Part shown: piece after piece, positions 1 through 6,545 of the stretch
Layout: every line of letters starts with the position of its first letter
Numbering within the stretch: the first letter of the stretch is position 1
Origin: Prolixibacteraceae bacterium
GTDB lineage: Bacteria > Bacteroidota > Bacteroidia > Bacteroidales > Prolixibacteraceae
Direction of reading: 5' to 3'
DNA length: 6,545 nt
Assembly (NCBI GenBank): GCA_017998095.1
Contig: JAGODU010000209.1
Coordinates: 1-6,545, forward strand
Program-made: the position numbers and the translations under genes
Notes under the pieces: generated by a model
What the model was told of the DNA's origin: nothing
The model's database searches: none
The model's input: the letters and a program-made list of their open reading frames with translations, nothing else

Positions 1-93
1 AGCGATGATGCGGAATCACAATCTGCGACCATTGTATTATTAGATGATAAAGGAAGGATCAGAGATAAAAAAGTAACAACTGTTGGTGAATAA
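1..93 (+). CDS. pglZ: C-terminal end of a BREX gene, probably pglZ (5' truncated by window)
   Basis: An open frame enters from the left edge and stops with TAA at 91-93, giving 30 residues that end in KKVTTVGE. No domain can be recognised in so short a tail. The assignment rests on position: it lies 11 bases before brxL on the same strand, and in type 1 BREX operons the gene directly before brxL is pglZ, which encodes an alkaline-phosphatase-superfamily protein of the BREX complex. The short beta-like stretch ATIVLLDDKGRI is compatible with a C-terminal domain but is not diagnostic. The tight spacing implies co-transcription with brxL. A different BREX or accessory gene in this place cannot be excluded from the window alone. 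Confidence 0.6.
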   Translation, partial: SDDAESQSATIVLLDDKGRIRDKKVTTVGE

Positions 94-104
94 AATATAC
101 CGCT

Positions 105-2150
105 ATGGAATTAGATAAATTAGACCAGATCTCAGCACAAGCTTTTGAAGGTTATATAGTTCGCAAAGATTTGCTTGAACAATTCCGGAAAACCTATCCC
201 GTGCCAACCTATGTTATTGAATTCTTGCTGGGCAGGTATTGTGCCACGACAAACGAACAGGAGATACAGGAAGGTCTTGAGATTGTTTCAAGACAACTGA
301 AAGATCGGACAGTCCGGCCTGGCGAAGAAGAATACTTCAAATCAAAAGCCAGGGAGCAGGGGTCGATAAAATTGATCGATATTATTACTGCAAAGCTGGA
401 TACAGCATCCGATAGTTATGTGGCCACCTTGCCAAGCCTGCAATTGACAAAGGTTCGCATTTCTGCTGAAATGGTTAATGCGAATGACAGGATGCTTACA
501 GGCGGTTTCTATGCTGAGGTCGAACTGCAATATGACGCTGCTATTGCGCAGGAGAGCAACGGCAGGCCTTTCGGAATCACAAACATTCGTCCGATCCAGT
601 TATCGCAGCGAAATGTTCTGGATATTTTATTCAAGGGACGGGAAAATTATACACTTGATGAATGGAAAGATTTATTGATTCGCAGTGTTGGGATGGAGCC
701 ATCCATGTTGTCGGAAAAGGCCAAAAATGTGCTGTTTGTTCGTATGATCCCTTTCGTTGAGAGAAACTATAACCTTATTGAATTAGGCCCCAGAGGAACC
801 GGGAAATCGCACCTATACCAGCAAATTTCTCCTTATTCACACTTGGTTTCTGGTGGTAAAGCCACAGTTGCAAAAATGTTTGTGAATATGGGAAGTGGAG
901 AAAGAGGTCTGGTATGCAAATATGATGTTGTCTGTTTTGATGAAGTATCCGGAATTTCCTTTGACCAGAAAGATGGAGTAAACATCATGAAGGGGTATAT
1001 GGAAAGTGGTGAATTCAGTCGGGGGAAAGAACCAATACGTGCCGATGGTGGGATTGTCATGGTTGGAAATTTTGAAGTGGATGTCGAACACCAGCAGCGG
1101 ATAAGTCATCTTTTTGGTCCATTACCGAAAGAAATGAGGGATGATACAGCCTTTATGGACAGGATTCATGCTTATGTTCCGGGATGGGATTTCCCCAAGC
1201 TTAATAAATCATTTTTAACAAATCATTTCGGATTGGTCAGTGATTTTCTTGCAGAATGCTGGACACGGTTAAGAGACATCAATCGGATCCACTCTGTCCT
1301 GGGAAGAATTGATTATGGGAGTGCTCTAAGCGGCAGGGATATCTCAGGAGCAAACAAGACTTTAAACGGGTTGCTTAAATTGATGCAACCCAATCCTGAA
1401 GCACCAGTGCCAGATGAATTGCTGGAATGGGCAATAAAAGTTTCCCTTGAATATAGAAGAAGGGTTAAGGAACAGCAAAAAAGAATTGGTTCTGCTGAGT
1501 TTCGGAACACCCACTTCAGTTACCGGCTTGGAGAAAATGGAGTTGAAACATTTGTAACTACTCCTGAAATACATAGTGAGAACACCATTACTGAAGATCC
1601 ATTACCACCCGGACAAATCTGGGCAATTAATGCCGGAAGCAGTGAGGAACCAAATGGTTTATACCGGATTGAAGTCAGTTCAGGTCCAGGTTCGGGGCTG
1701 AAGATACTGAACAGACCAATACCACCTCAGTTTCAGGAAAGCGTCAGATATGCAGAACAGAACCTGTATAGCAAAGGTAAAGAACTGGTAGGTGACAGAG
1801 ATCCCCGTTCTCATGAGTTTTCAGTACAACTAAGGGCATTTGATGCTTCCAAGGGTGGAGATGGTATGGGAATGGCAGTACTGATGGCCATGTGCAGTTC
1901 GATTCTTGAAAAGAATACCAAAGGGGGATTGGTAATAGTCGGCCAATTGAACCTTGGCGGATCCCTTGATCTGGTTTATGGAGCAGTGAATATTGCTGAA
2001 ATTGCCATTGAAAAAGGGGCCACAACATTGCTTATTCCCGTGAATGCAAGAAAGCAGTTGAACGAATTGTCTGATGACATGATTACTAAGATCAATATCC
2101 AGTACTATACGGATTTGAGGGATTGTTTGGTGAAGACGTTGATGGAATAA
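105..2150 (+). CDS. brxL: BREX protein BrxL, AAA+ ATPase with Lon-like C-terminal domain
   Basis: This 681-residue protein has the usual length for BrxL and is recognisable over its full span. Residues 1 to about 200 form the BrxL N-terminal region. The AAA+ core follows: Walker A GPRGTGKS at 228-235, Walker B VVCFDE at 275-280, a sensor-1-like strand IVMVGNFE with Asn322, and Arg353 as a possible finger. Residues from about 500 to 681 resemble the Lon protease fold, including a GG...LIP stretch near 618-645 and the ending QLNELSDDM. The Lon catalytic serine is not apparent: the segment ASKGGDGMGMAV (581-592) has glycine or methionine there. The domain may therefore be structural rather than proteolytic. 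BrxL is known as a DNA-binding ring-forming AAA+ factor needed for phage restriction in type 1 BREX. The ATG at 105 follows the upstream stop by 11 bases, with an A-rich leader and no Shine-Dalgarno sequence. Two adjacent stops (TAA TAG) end it. Confidence 0.95.
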   Translation: MELDKLDQISAQAFEGYIVRKDLLEQFRKTYPVPTYVIEFLLGRYCATTNEQEIQEGLEIVSRQLKDRTVRPGEEEYFKSKAREQGSIKLIDIITAKLDTASDSYVATLPSLQLTKVRISAEMVNANDRMLTGGFYAEVELQYDAAIAQESNGRPFGITNIRPIQLSQRNVLDILFKGRENYTLDEWKDLLIRSVGMEPSMLSEKAKNVLFVRMIPFVERNYNLIELGPRGTGKSHLYQQISPYSHLVSGGKATVAKMFVNMGSGERGLVCKYDVVCFDEVSGISFDQKDGVNIMKGYMESGEFSRGKEPIRADGGIVMVGNFEVDVEHQQRISHLFGPLPKEMRDDTAFMDRIHAYVPGWDFPKLNKSFLTNHFGLVSDFLAECWTRLRDINRIHSVLGRIDYGSALSGRDISGANKTLNGLLKLMQPNPEAPVPDELLEWAIKVSLEYRRRVKEQQKRIGSAEFRNTHFSYRLGENGVETFVTTPEIHSENTITEDPLPPGQIWAINAGSSEEPNGLYRIEVSSGPGSGLKILNRPIPPQFQESVRYAEQNLYSKGKELVGDRDPRSHEFSVQLRAFDASKGGDGMGMAVLMAMCSSILEKNTKGGLVIVGQLNLGGSLDLVYGAVNIAEIAIEKGATTLLIPVNARKQLNELSDDMITKINIQYYTDLRDCLVKTLME

Positions 2151-2167
2151 TAGCTTAAATTCTTCCC

Positions 2168-2203
2168 TTCATTAAAAACATGGATTAATTTTTTAACAAT
2201 GAA
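2168..2203 (+). terminator. AT-rich imperfect dyad between brxL and the SIR2 gene (weak terminator candidate)
   Basis: TTCATTAAAAA (2168-2178) can pair with TTTTTAA (2190-2196) and TGAA (2200-2203), leaving a three-base bulge CAA. The stem is almost entirely A-T and the T-run lies inside it, not after it, so any termination would be weak. It falls in the 64-base gap between brxL and the SIR2 gene, where expression might be uncoupled. It could equally be chance structure in AT-rich spacer. Confidence 0.2.
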
Positions 2204-2214
2204 ATCATAATATA

Positions 2215-3471
2215 ATGGCACAATTGATTGTAATAATAGGGGCCGGATTTTCAAAGCCTGCAGGTTTACCTTTGGCCAAGGAAATAAGTGATTTTTTTAC
2301 AAGAGATAATGCTGAAAAAATCCTTTATTTTTCTTCAGGTGAATTCATGTGGATTGATTTTGCAGATGATACATATAAGCATAATGGCAGAATTGGTTAT
2401 GATCACCTTGCTTATGGTATTTTACTTAATGAATTCGCTAAACAACATATTGCAGAAAATAAAGGATTCGGTAATTATGAAGACTTCTACCAGTATGTTA
2501 TTGATAATCTCGATAATGAAGATGCATTAGAAACTATTAAGAGCAATTCACTTGTTTCATTTGATGCGCATTTCCCACATATAAAGGAAGGTCAATTCTA
2601 TAAAAACTATACCCATGCAATTCATCATTTTCAAAAACGTGATTTTAAAAGCATGATTATCCATCTGATTGGAGACTTACTGTTTGTAAGAAAACCGATT
2701 GAAGATGTTAAATTGAAATATAATGAGTTCATGGATTTTTGTAAGAAGTATGATTCGATAGACTTTATTACTCTAAATCACGACCTTCTGCTTGAAAGAC
2801 TTTTAAAAGATTTATTGACCAAAAATTATGCAGATGGATTTTCGAAAGATCAAAAAATACTAAAATCACTAAAAGGAGAATCATTAAACTTATTTCAAGG
2901 TCAATTCTCAAAAAAAATAAATCTCATAAAACTTCATGGTAGTATTGATACTTATCGATTTATTATTGCAAAACAAGAAGGCAGCATTTTAACACCAACT
3001 GGTGAATCCCTGTTTTTTAAAACCATGGATTATTACGAAAAACAATCAGCTGAGAGATACGATCCTGAAACTGGAGAAAAAGTCCAAACCTTTCATTGGG
3101 ATATAGATCCTCAGTTCATTACAGGCACAAGAAAAAAGGAAATTATCTCTTTGCCTGGAATGTATAAATCTCTTTATGAGGAAACTGAAACTCGAATAAT
3201 GAATTGTAGTACACTTTTAATTATTGGATATTCATTCGGAGATGAACATGTAAATGGATTAATACAGCAAGCAATCTCAAAATCAACAAGTCTAATAAGA
3301 ATTATTAATGTCAATCCCACACAGGATTTTCCAAACAAGGTTACGAAAGCGGTTTTATATAATTTCAAAGACTTATCGGAATTAAATTATAGTGATAAAT
3401 TCACAATACCTGAAAGAATCAAAACGAATTTTCTTATCAGATTTTATAAGATATGGCGATATTTATCGTAG
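2215..3471 (+). CDS. SIR2-family protein, probable defence NADase
   Basis: This 418-residue protein carries the signature blocks of the SIR2 Rossmann fold in order. These are the NAD-binding loop GAGFSKPAGLP at 9-19, TLNHD at 186-190 (Asn188 and Asp190 at the usual N-x-D position), KLHGSID at 239-245 with His241 as the expected catalytic histidine, and LLIIGYSFGDEHVN at 334-347. The G-x-P-D-F-R sequence of deacetylase sirtuins is absent: GLP is followed by LAKEISD. The pattern fits the SIR2-like (SIR2_2) group, whose tested members in phage defence mostly hydrolyse NAD+. A mainly helical insert at about 25-180 may sense a trigger or mediate assembly. There is no signal peptide or membrane segment, so it is cytoplasmic. 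It lies 64 bases after brxL and 77 bases before the nuclease-like gene, same strand. GC content falls sharply relative to brxL, suggesting separate acquisition. The ATG at 2215 is the first that keeps the GAG loop; its leader is A-rich with no Shine-Dalgarno sequence. NADase activity is inferred from family. Confidence 0.85.
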   Translation: MAQLIVIIGAGFSKPAGLPLAKEISDFFTRDNAEKILYFSSGEFMWIDFADDTYKHNGRIGYDHLAYGILLNEFAKQHIAENKGFGNYEDFYQYVIDNLDNEDALETIKSNSLVSFDAHFPHIKEGQFYKNYTHAIHHFQKRDFKSMIIHLIGDLLFVRKPIEDVKLKYNEFMDFCKKYDSIDFITLNHDLLLERLLKDLLTKNYADGFSKDQKILKSLKGESLNLFQGQFSKKINLIKLHGSIDTYRFIIAKQEGSILTPTGESLFFKTMDYYEKQSAERYDPETGEKVQTFHWDIDPQFITGTRKKEIISLPGMYKSLYEETETRIMNCSTLLIIGYSFGDEHVNGLIQQAISKSTSLIRIINVNPTQDFPNKVTKAVLYNFKDLSELNYSDKFTIPERIKTNFLIRFYKIWRYLS

Positions 3472-3548
3472 TCCTAAATGAATTATATTGAACTCATTAA
3501 AAGAAAGATAATATGATATACAATAACGGCACCTTATGATAAAAAACC

Positions 3549-5015
3549 ATGGTCTATTTTGCAGATTTTTTTAATGTAAGCGAGTCTGAGATTGAAAATT
3601 ATGGAGCTTTCAACATTTCTTTAATTAATGACTTGCCATTATTTATTGATCCATTTCTAATTTTCGGTAATAAAAATCCGGATTATCAGAAACTTCATAA
3701 TGATATTCTCACTTATCTGAAGTTTTTAAAAGGTAAGTCCGATTCTAACATGAATAATTTGGGTAAGTTGAAGTCTTGGTATCTTTTCCCGGAAATTAAA
3801 CAGAATTGGTTTGGATATAGTATTCTTGGTAATGCAGGGAATGGCCTGGGTTTGAAGTTTGCTAAAACATTTTCTTCGAATCTGAATTTTGTATTCGATG
3901 ATCTTGGTAAGGAAATTATTACACAATCCTCACATATTGAGAAAGCATGTTTGTTTGAAATTGGTATTGGCAGGGATAACATAAGTGACTTTACCTGTAA
4001 CCTAATAAAGGAATATTTGCTTGATTACACACAAACCTTTGCGAAAAAACATATTACCTCGTCCTATCTAAAAAGATTTAAAGTCGAAAAGGTATTTTTT
4101 GATTATGACTTGGAAAGATGGATGCCGAAGGAGTATTATTTGCCAGCTTATGCGGATGAATATGTGATACTTACACCGAAGGAAATCCTTACCAAGGATG
4201 AAAACTGGATAAACAGCCATGATTTAAAAGGTGATTTTACACGAATTTGTAATTCGTTGCCGAACGATCAATTACGAGCTGAAATTTTCAACTACTTTCA
4301 GAAACAATTGCCAAAACTGAAAGACAATGAAAAGCAGACAAGCAAGGATCTTACAAAAGCTACTGTCGAAACAGTTAAAAAATTTCCAATTATTATTCAA
4401 TACTATATTAAGTCGAAAGAAGAGAATAAAGAAGGGGCAAAAAATATTTCACAAATTAGAGTTACTGAAGTTGAGACAGTGTTTGTTCATAATGTCAAAT
4501 CATTAATTACAACACTATCTCAGAATACTGAATTTTACAACTTTACAGCCAATGCCACTTACTTTGAAGCATATAAGAGAGTTGAATACTTAAAAAAAGT
4601 TATTGAAGATAATGACGGGTATAAACTTTTCTACCATGACGGCAAACCAATTAAACGTGAACTGGATTTGCAAATCATATACCGTTTAACCTGGTTTGCT
4701 ACGCCATTTGATGTTAATAGAGAACCTAATAATGGTAGAGGGCCAGTTGATTATTCAATATCAATGGGGGCATTTGATAAAACACTCGTAGAATTTAAGC
4801 TTGCTTCAAATTCGAAATTGAAAAAGAATTTACAAAATCAGGTTAAGATTTACGAAAGGGCAAACTCAACTGAATGTAGCATTAAGGCCATAATGTATTT
4901 TGATCAAACAGAATTATTAAAAGTGAATAAAATCATTAAAGAACTTAAACTTGAGAATGATAGGAACATCATTTTGATTGATGCAGGGCAGAAAGCCTCT
5001 GCATCAAATGCCTAA
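3549..5015 (+). CDS. Uncharacterised protein with C-terminal RecB-type PD-(D/E)XK nuclease signature
   Basis: I cannot place this 488-residue protein in a named family. Its C-terminal part has a plausible PD-(D/E)XK core of the RecB type: Glu371 in a helix (ELDLQIIYRLTW), then GRGPVD with Asp401, then VEFKLA with Glu415 and Lys417 (E-x-K), and a helix with Q-x3-Y at Gln431-Tyr435. Spacing and order match that fold, so metal-dependent DNA cleavage is a reasonable inference. Residues 1 to about 360 match nothing I know. They open with DFFNVSESEIENYGAFNISL and LFIDPFLIF, and include a lysine-rich helical stretch at 250-300 that may link the sensing part to the nuclease. There is no signal peptide or clear membrane helix. 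It follows the SIR2 gene by 77 bases on the same strand at similarly low GC content, and is convergent with the recombinase gene. The start at 3549 has leader AAAAAACC; a closer ATG at 3536 is out of frame. It may be a SIR2 partner or a stand-alone defence nuclease. Confidence 0.75.
   Translation: MVYFADFFNVSESEIENYGAFNISLINDLPLFIDPFLIFGNKNPDYQKLHNDILTYLKFLKGKSDSNMNNLGKLKSWYLFPEIKQNWFGYSILGNAGNGLGLKFAKTFSSNLNFVFDDLGKEIITQSSHIEKACLFEIGIGRDNISDFTCNLIKEYLLDYTQTFAKKHITSSYLKRFKVEKVFFDYDLERWMPKEYYLPAYADEYVILTPKEILTKDENWINSHDLKGDFTRICNSLPNDQLRAEIFNYFQKQLPKLKDNEKQTSKDLTKATVETVKKFPIIIQYYIKSKEENKEGAKNISQIRVTEVETVFVHNVKSLITTLSQNTEFYNFTANATYFEAYKRVEYLKKVIEDNDGYKLFYHDGKPIKRELDLQIIYRLTWFATPFDVNREPNNGRGPVDYSISMGAFDKTLVEFKLASNSKLKKNLQNQVKIYERANSTECSIKAIMYFDQTELLKVNKIIKELKLENDRNIILIDAGQKASASNA
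4980..5005 (+). repeat. GC-rich inverted repeat inside the 3' end of the nuclease-like gene
   Basis: GATGCAGGGC (4980-4989) pairs with GCCTCTGCATC (4995-5005) around a five-base loop AGAAA, with one unpaired base in the right arm. It is the strongest hairpin I found in the window and stands out from the surrounding AT-rich sequence. It encodes the last residues DAGQKASAS, ten bases before the stop at 5013-5015. The only T-run downstream (5024-5028) starts 18 bases after the stem, so it is not a textbook intrinsic terminator. It could still stall polymerase or protect the 3' end of the mRNA. Confidence 0.5.
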
Positions 5016-5040
5016 CCTTCAATATTTTTCACTACATGCT

Positions 5041-5061
5041 AAAATTGGAATACAATTTTTT
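5041..5061. terminator. Probable bidirectional terminator between convergent genes
   Basis: AAAATTG (5041-5047) and CAATTTT (5053-5059) form a perfect 7-bp stem with loop GAATA. On the + strand it is followed by further T, giving a run of six T to 5061. On the - strand the stem directly follows the recombinase stop codon and ends in four T. The placement between two convergent genes fits shared termination. The stem is AT-rich and therefore weak. Confidence 0.4.
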
Positions 5062-6545
5062 ATGATTGTTCAGCAGCAATTGACAATTTGGTCTGCATCA
5101 GTCGTTCTTTATCTTCTATGGTCATCTTTCCTTTATAATGTTTAAGTGTACGGGTATCAGCATGACATGTGAATTCAATAATTTCTTCTTCACTAAGGCC
5201 GAGATGATTAAGAATTGTCACACAAGTCTTACGGGCAAAATATGGGTTAAATATTTCGTGGATTTTAACCTTCTTATAGCCTTTCTGTGAATTTACTTTG
5301 GTGTCAGGGACTGAAATCACCCGGTCAAGTGGAATCTGTTTTGCTATTTCTTTTAAACCAGATCTGAAGTCTTCGACATTTAAAAATTCCGGGAAGCCAT
5401 TATGCCGTTTTATTACATCGTTTAACTGTAGAATAATTGGATTAATGCTTCTTTCGTTTGTTTTCTTCCGGTAGATATTTAGTCTGTTATCCTGAATATA
5501 CAAATGATCGTTGTATAGTTCCAGGGTTCGGAATCCCCCGCCAAGGACAGCAATAATAAACATATCCCTGGCCAGGTTTAGCTTTTCATCCTTAAAATCG
5601 GTATCAGCGACAAGATTAAATTCCTTAACTGTTAAGGAATGGTCACGTCTGGTATAGATTTGTTTCTTTGCTTTTCTTTTAAGGTAGTCAGATGCCTGGA
5701 TTAGTTTTGTATTCTTAGTGTAAGGAATCATATCGTATTTCTGAAGAATATCAATATGGCGTTTCAGATGTTTTACCAACTTTTGAAATGATATTTCATT
5801 ATATGGGACCCGTTCAGCTTTGATAAATCGTCTCCTGTATTTTACAATCGTAAAGGGATCATAGCTACGAATGTGAACAAGGGGATATCCTTTGTTAATC
5901 AGATACTTTAGGAAATTTGTAATCCAGGCATCATTGAAATCTTTTACTGATTCCGATGGTCTTGCATTGAAACGGTAATCGTTTAACTGTACTATAAGTG
6001 ACCTGTAAGAACCAGTAATTAAAGGTTCTCCATTTTTGGGATTGTCTGACCAGCAGAATCCAAATAATTCGAAAATATTGGATTTATTGTAGTTCCCGGT
6101 TTTGTACCGCTCATTAAAATTCATCGAGCTTATTCGAGTGCTTTCTTTGTTTCTGACATGATCAAAATATACGCCTTCGGCAATATTCTGCATCTCTTCT
6201 TCCGTGATGTTCTCTGTTTCATCCTCAATTACAGCAAGCTTGAACTTTTCCCATACTTCAATTGGAACAGGTTCACCATAAAATTTTTCCACTTCCTCAT
6301 TCCAGATTGTTTTTTCAGTGTCACCGGCATTTTCTATGTTTTTGGCCTTAATGCTTCGGTACAGATATTTAAAAAGATTTTCAGAGGTAGGTTTTACATT
6401 ACCTTCAATCATCTTTGCTATTGTATCTTTGATTTTGCTTTCAGTTTTCAGAATCGTCAGATTCAATGTCTTGTTTGATTTTCTGTTTTTAAATTCATCA
6501 GCTGACACCAGAACCTGCCTTTTTGATTCATCCAGCACCTTTATT
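5060..6545 (-). CDS. Tyrosine recombinase / integrase (5' end beyond window)
   Basis: This is a tyrosine-recombinase-family protein. Numbered from the GTG at 6538-6536 (492 residues), the catalytic block has box-I Arg337 in GGGFRTLEL, a beta-hairpin lysine (Lys358 or Lys359 in IYRKKTNE), Arg436 in NPYFARKTC, His459 in CHADTRTLKHY and the nucleophile Tyr468. The usual box-II histidine is Tyr433 here. Residues about 195-295 resemble a SAM-like core-binding domain. The extreme N-terminus (KVLDESKRQVL, then NLTILKTESKIKDTI) looks like the end of an arm-DNA-binding domain, and the frame stays open to the window edge (codons AAG and ATA before the GTG). The GTG is therefore probably internal, with a few tens of residues missing. 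It catalyses site-specific strand exchange and probably mobilises the defence cargo. The long insert at about 70-150 is acidic and unassigned. The stop TAA (5062-5060) is convergent with the nuclease-like gene 44 bases away. Confidence 0.88.
   Translation of the reverse strand, partial: IKVLDESKRQVLVSADEFKNRKSNKTLNLTILKTESKIKDTIAKMIEGNVKPTSENLFKYLYRSIKAKNIENAGDTEKTIWNEEVEKFYGEPVPIEVWEKFKLAVIEDETENITEEEMQNIAEGVYFDHVRNKESTRISSMNFNERYKTGNYNKSNIFELFGFCWSDNPKNGEPLITGSYRSLIVQLNDYRFNARPSESVKDFNDAWITNFLKYLINKGYPLVHIRSYDPFTIVKYRRRFIKAERVPYNEISFQKLVKHLKRHIDILQKYDMIPYTKNTKLIQASDYLKRKAKKQIYTRRDHSLTVKEFNLVADTDFKDEKLNLARDMFIIAVLGGGFRTLELYNDHLYIQDNRLNIYRKKTNERSINPIILQLNDVIKRHNGFPEFLNVEDFRSGLKEIAKQIPLDRVISVPDTKVNSQKGYKKVKIHEIFNPYFARKTCVTILNHLGLSEEEIIEFTCHADTRTLKHYKGKMTIEDKERLMQTKLSIAAEQS

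Noticed and set aside
833..1109. Open frames on the - strand within brxL (and similar ones at 342-530, 1313-1574 and 1744-2028).
   Set aside because: They lie antisense to a gene with conserved motifs across its length, show no recognisable protein features, and overlap each other.
3478..3500. A short inverted repeat AATGA...TCATT in the spacer after the SIR2 gene.
   Set aside because: A five-base AT-rich stem with a 12-base loop is expected by chance and has no adjacent T-run.
3478..3516. A 12-codon open frame (MNYIELIKRKII) between the SIR2 and nuclease-like genes.
   Set aside because: It is too short to support as a gene and has no ribosome-binding signal. It could be the remnant start of a lost gene, but nothing downstream continues it in any frame.
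3488..3517. A sigma-70-like promoter: TTGAAC, 18-base spacer, TATGAT, upstream of the nuclease-like gene.
   Set aside because: Such matches are frequent in AT-rich DNA, and the likely host group uses a different consensus (TTG near -33 and TAnnTTTG near -7), which I do not find in this gap.
6158..6478. A 106-residue + strand open frame rich in Phe and Ile near the right edge.
   Set aside because: It is the reverse-complement shadow of the recombinase's AT-rich N-terminal coding region; its hydrophobic look comes from antisense Lys/Glu codons.

Overview
The window looks like the distal end of a defence island on a mobile element in a Bacteroidota-type bacterium. The taxonomic hint comes from A-rich leaders without Shine-Dalgarno sequences, AT-rich accessory genes, and a recombinase resembling the long integrases of Bacteroidota elements. 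No tRNA, rRNA, CRISPR array, insertion sequence or origin is visible.

Layout. Positions 1-93 are the last 30 codons of a gene, most likely pglZ judged from its place. Positions 105-2150 encode BrxL, the AAA+/Lon-like factor that closes type 1 BREX operons (brxA-brxB-brxC-pglX-pglZ-brxL). Two co-directional accessory genes follow. The first (2215-3471) is a SIR2-type probable NADase. The second (3549-5015) is a 488-residue protein of no family I can name, whose C-terminus carries a RecB-type PD-(D/E)XK nuclease signature. On the opposite strand, convergent with these, a tyrosine recombinase gene (5060 to the right edge) is cut at its 5' end by the window boundary.

How the genes may work together. 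BREX marks host DNA by methylation and blocks replication of unmarked phage. SIR2 proteins of the defence type typically act later, by depleting NAD+ after sensing infection. The nuclease-like protein could be a partner of the SIR2 protein or an independent single-gene system. The recombinase suggests that the whole cluster moves as cargo. A drop in GC content immediately after brxL suggests that the SIR2/nuclease pair was acquired separately from BREX.

The most interesting candidate is the SIR2 plus RecB-like gene pair, and within it the large uncharacterised N-terminal part of the nuclease-like protein.
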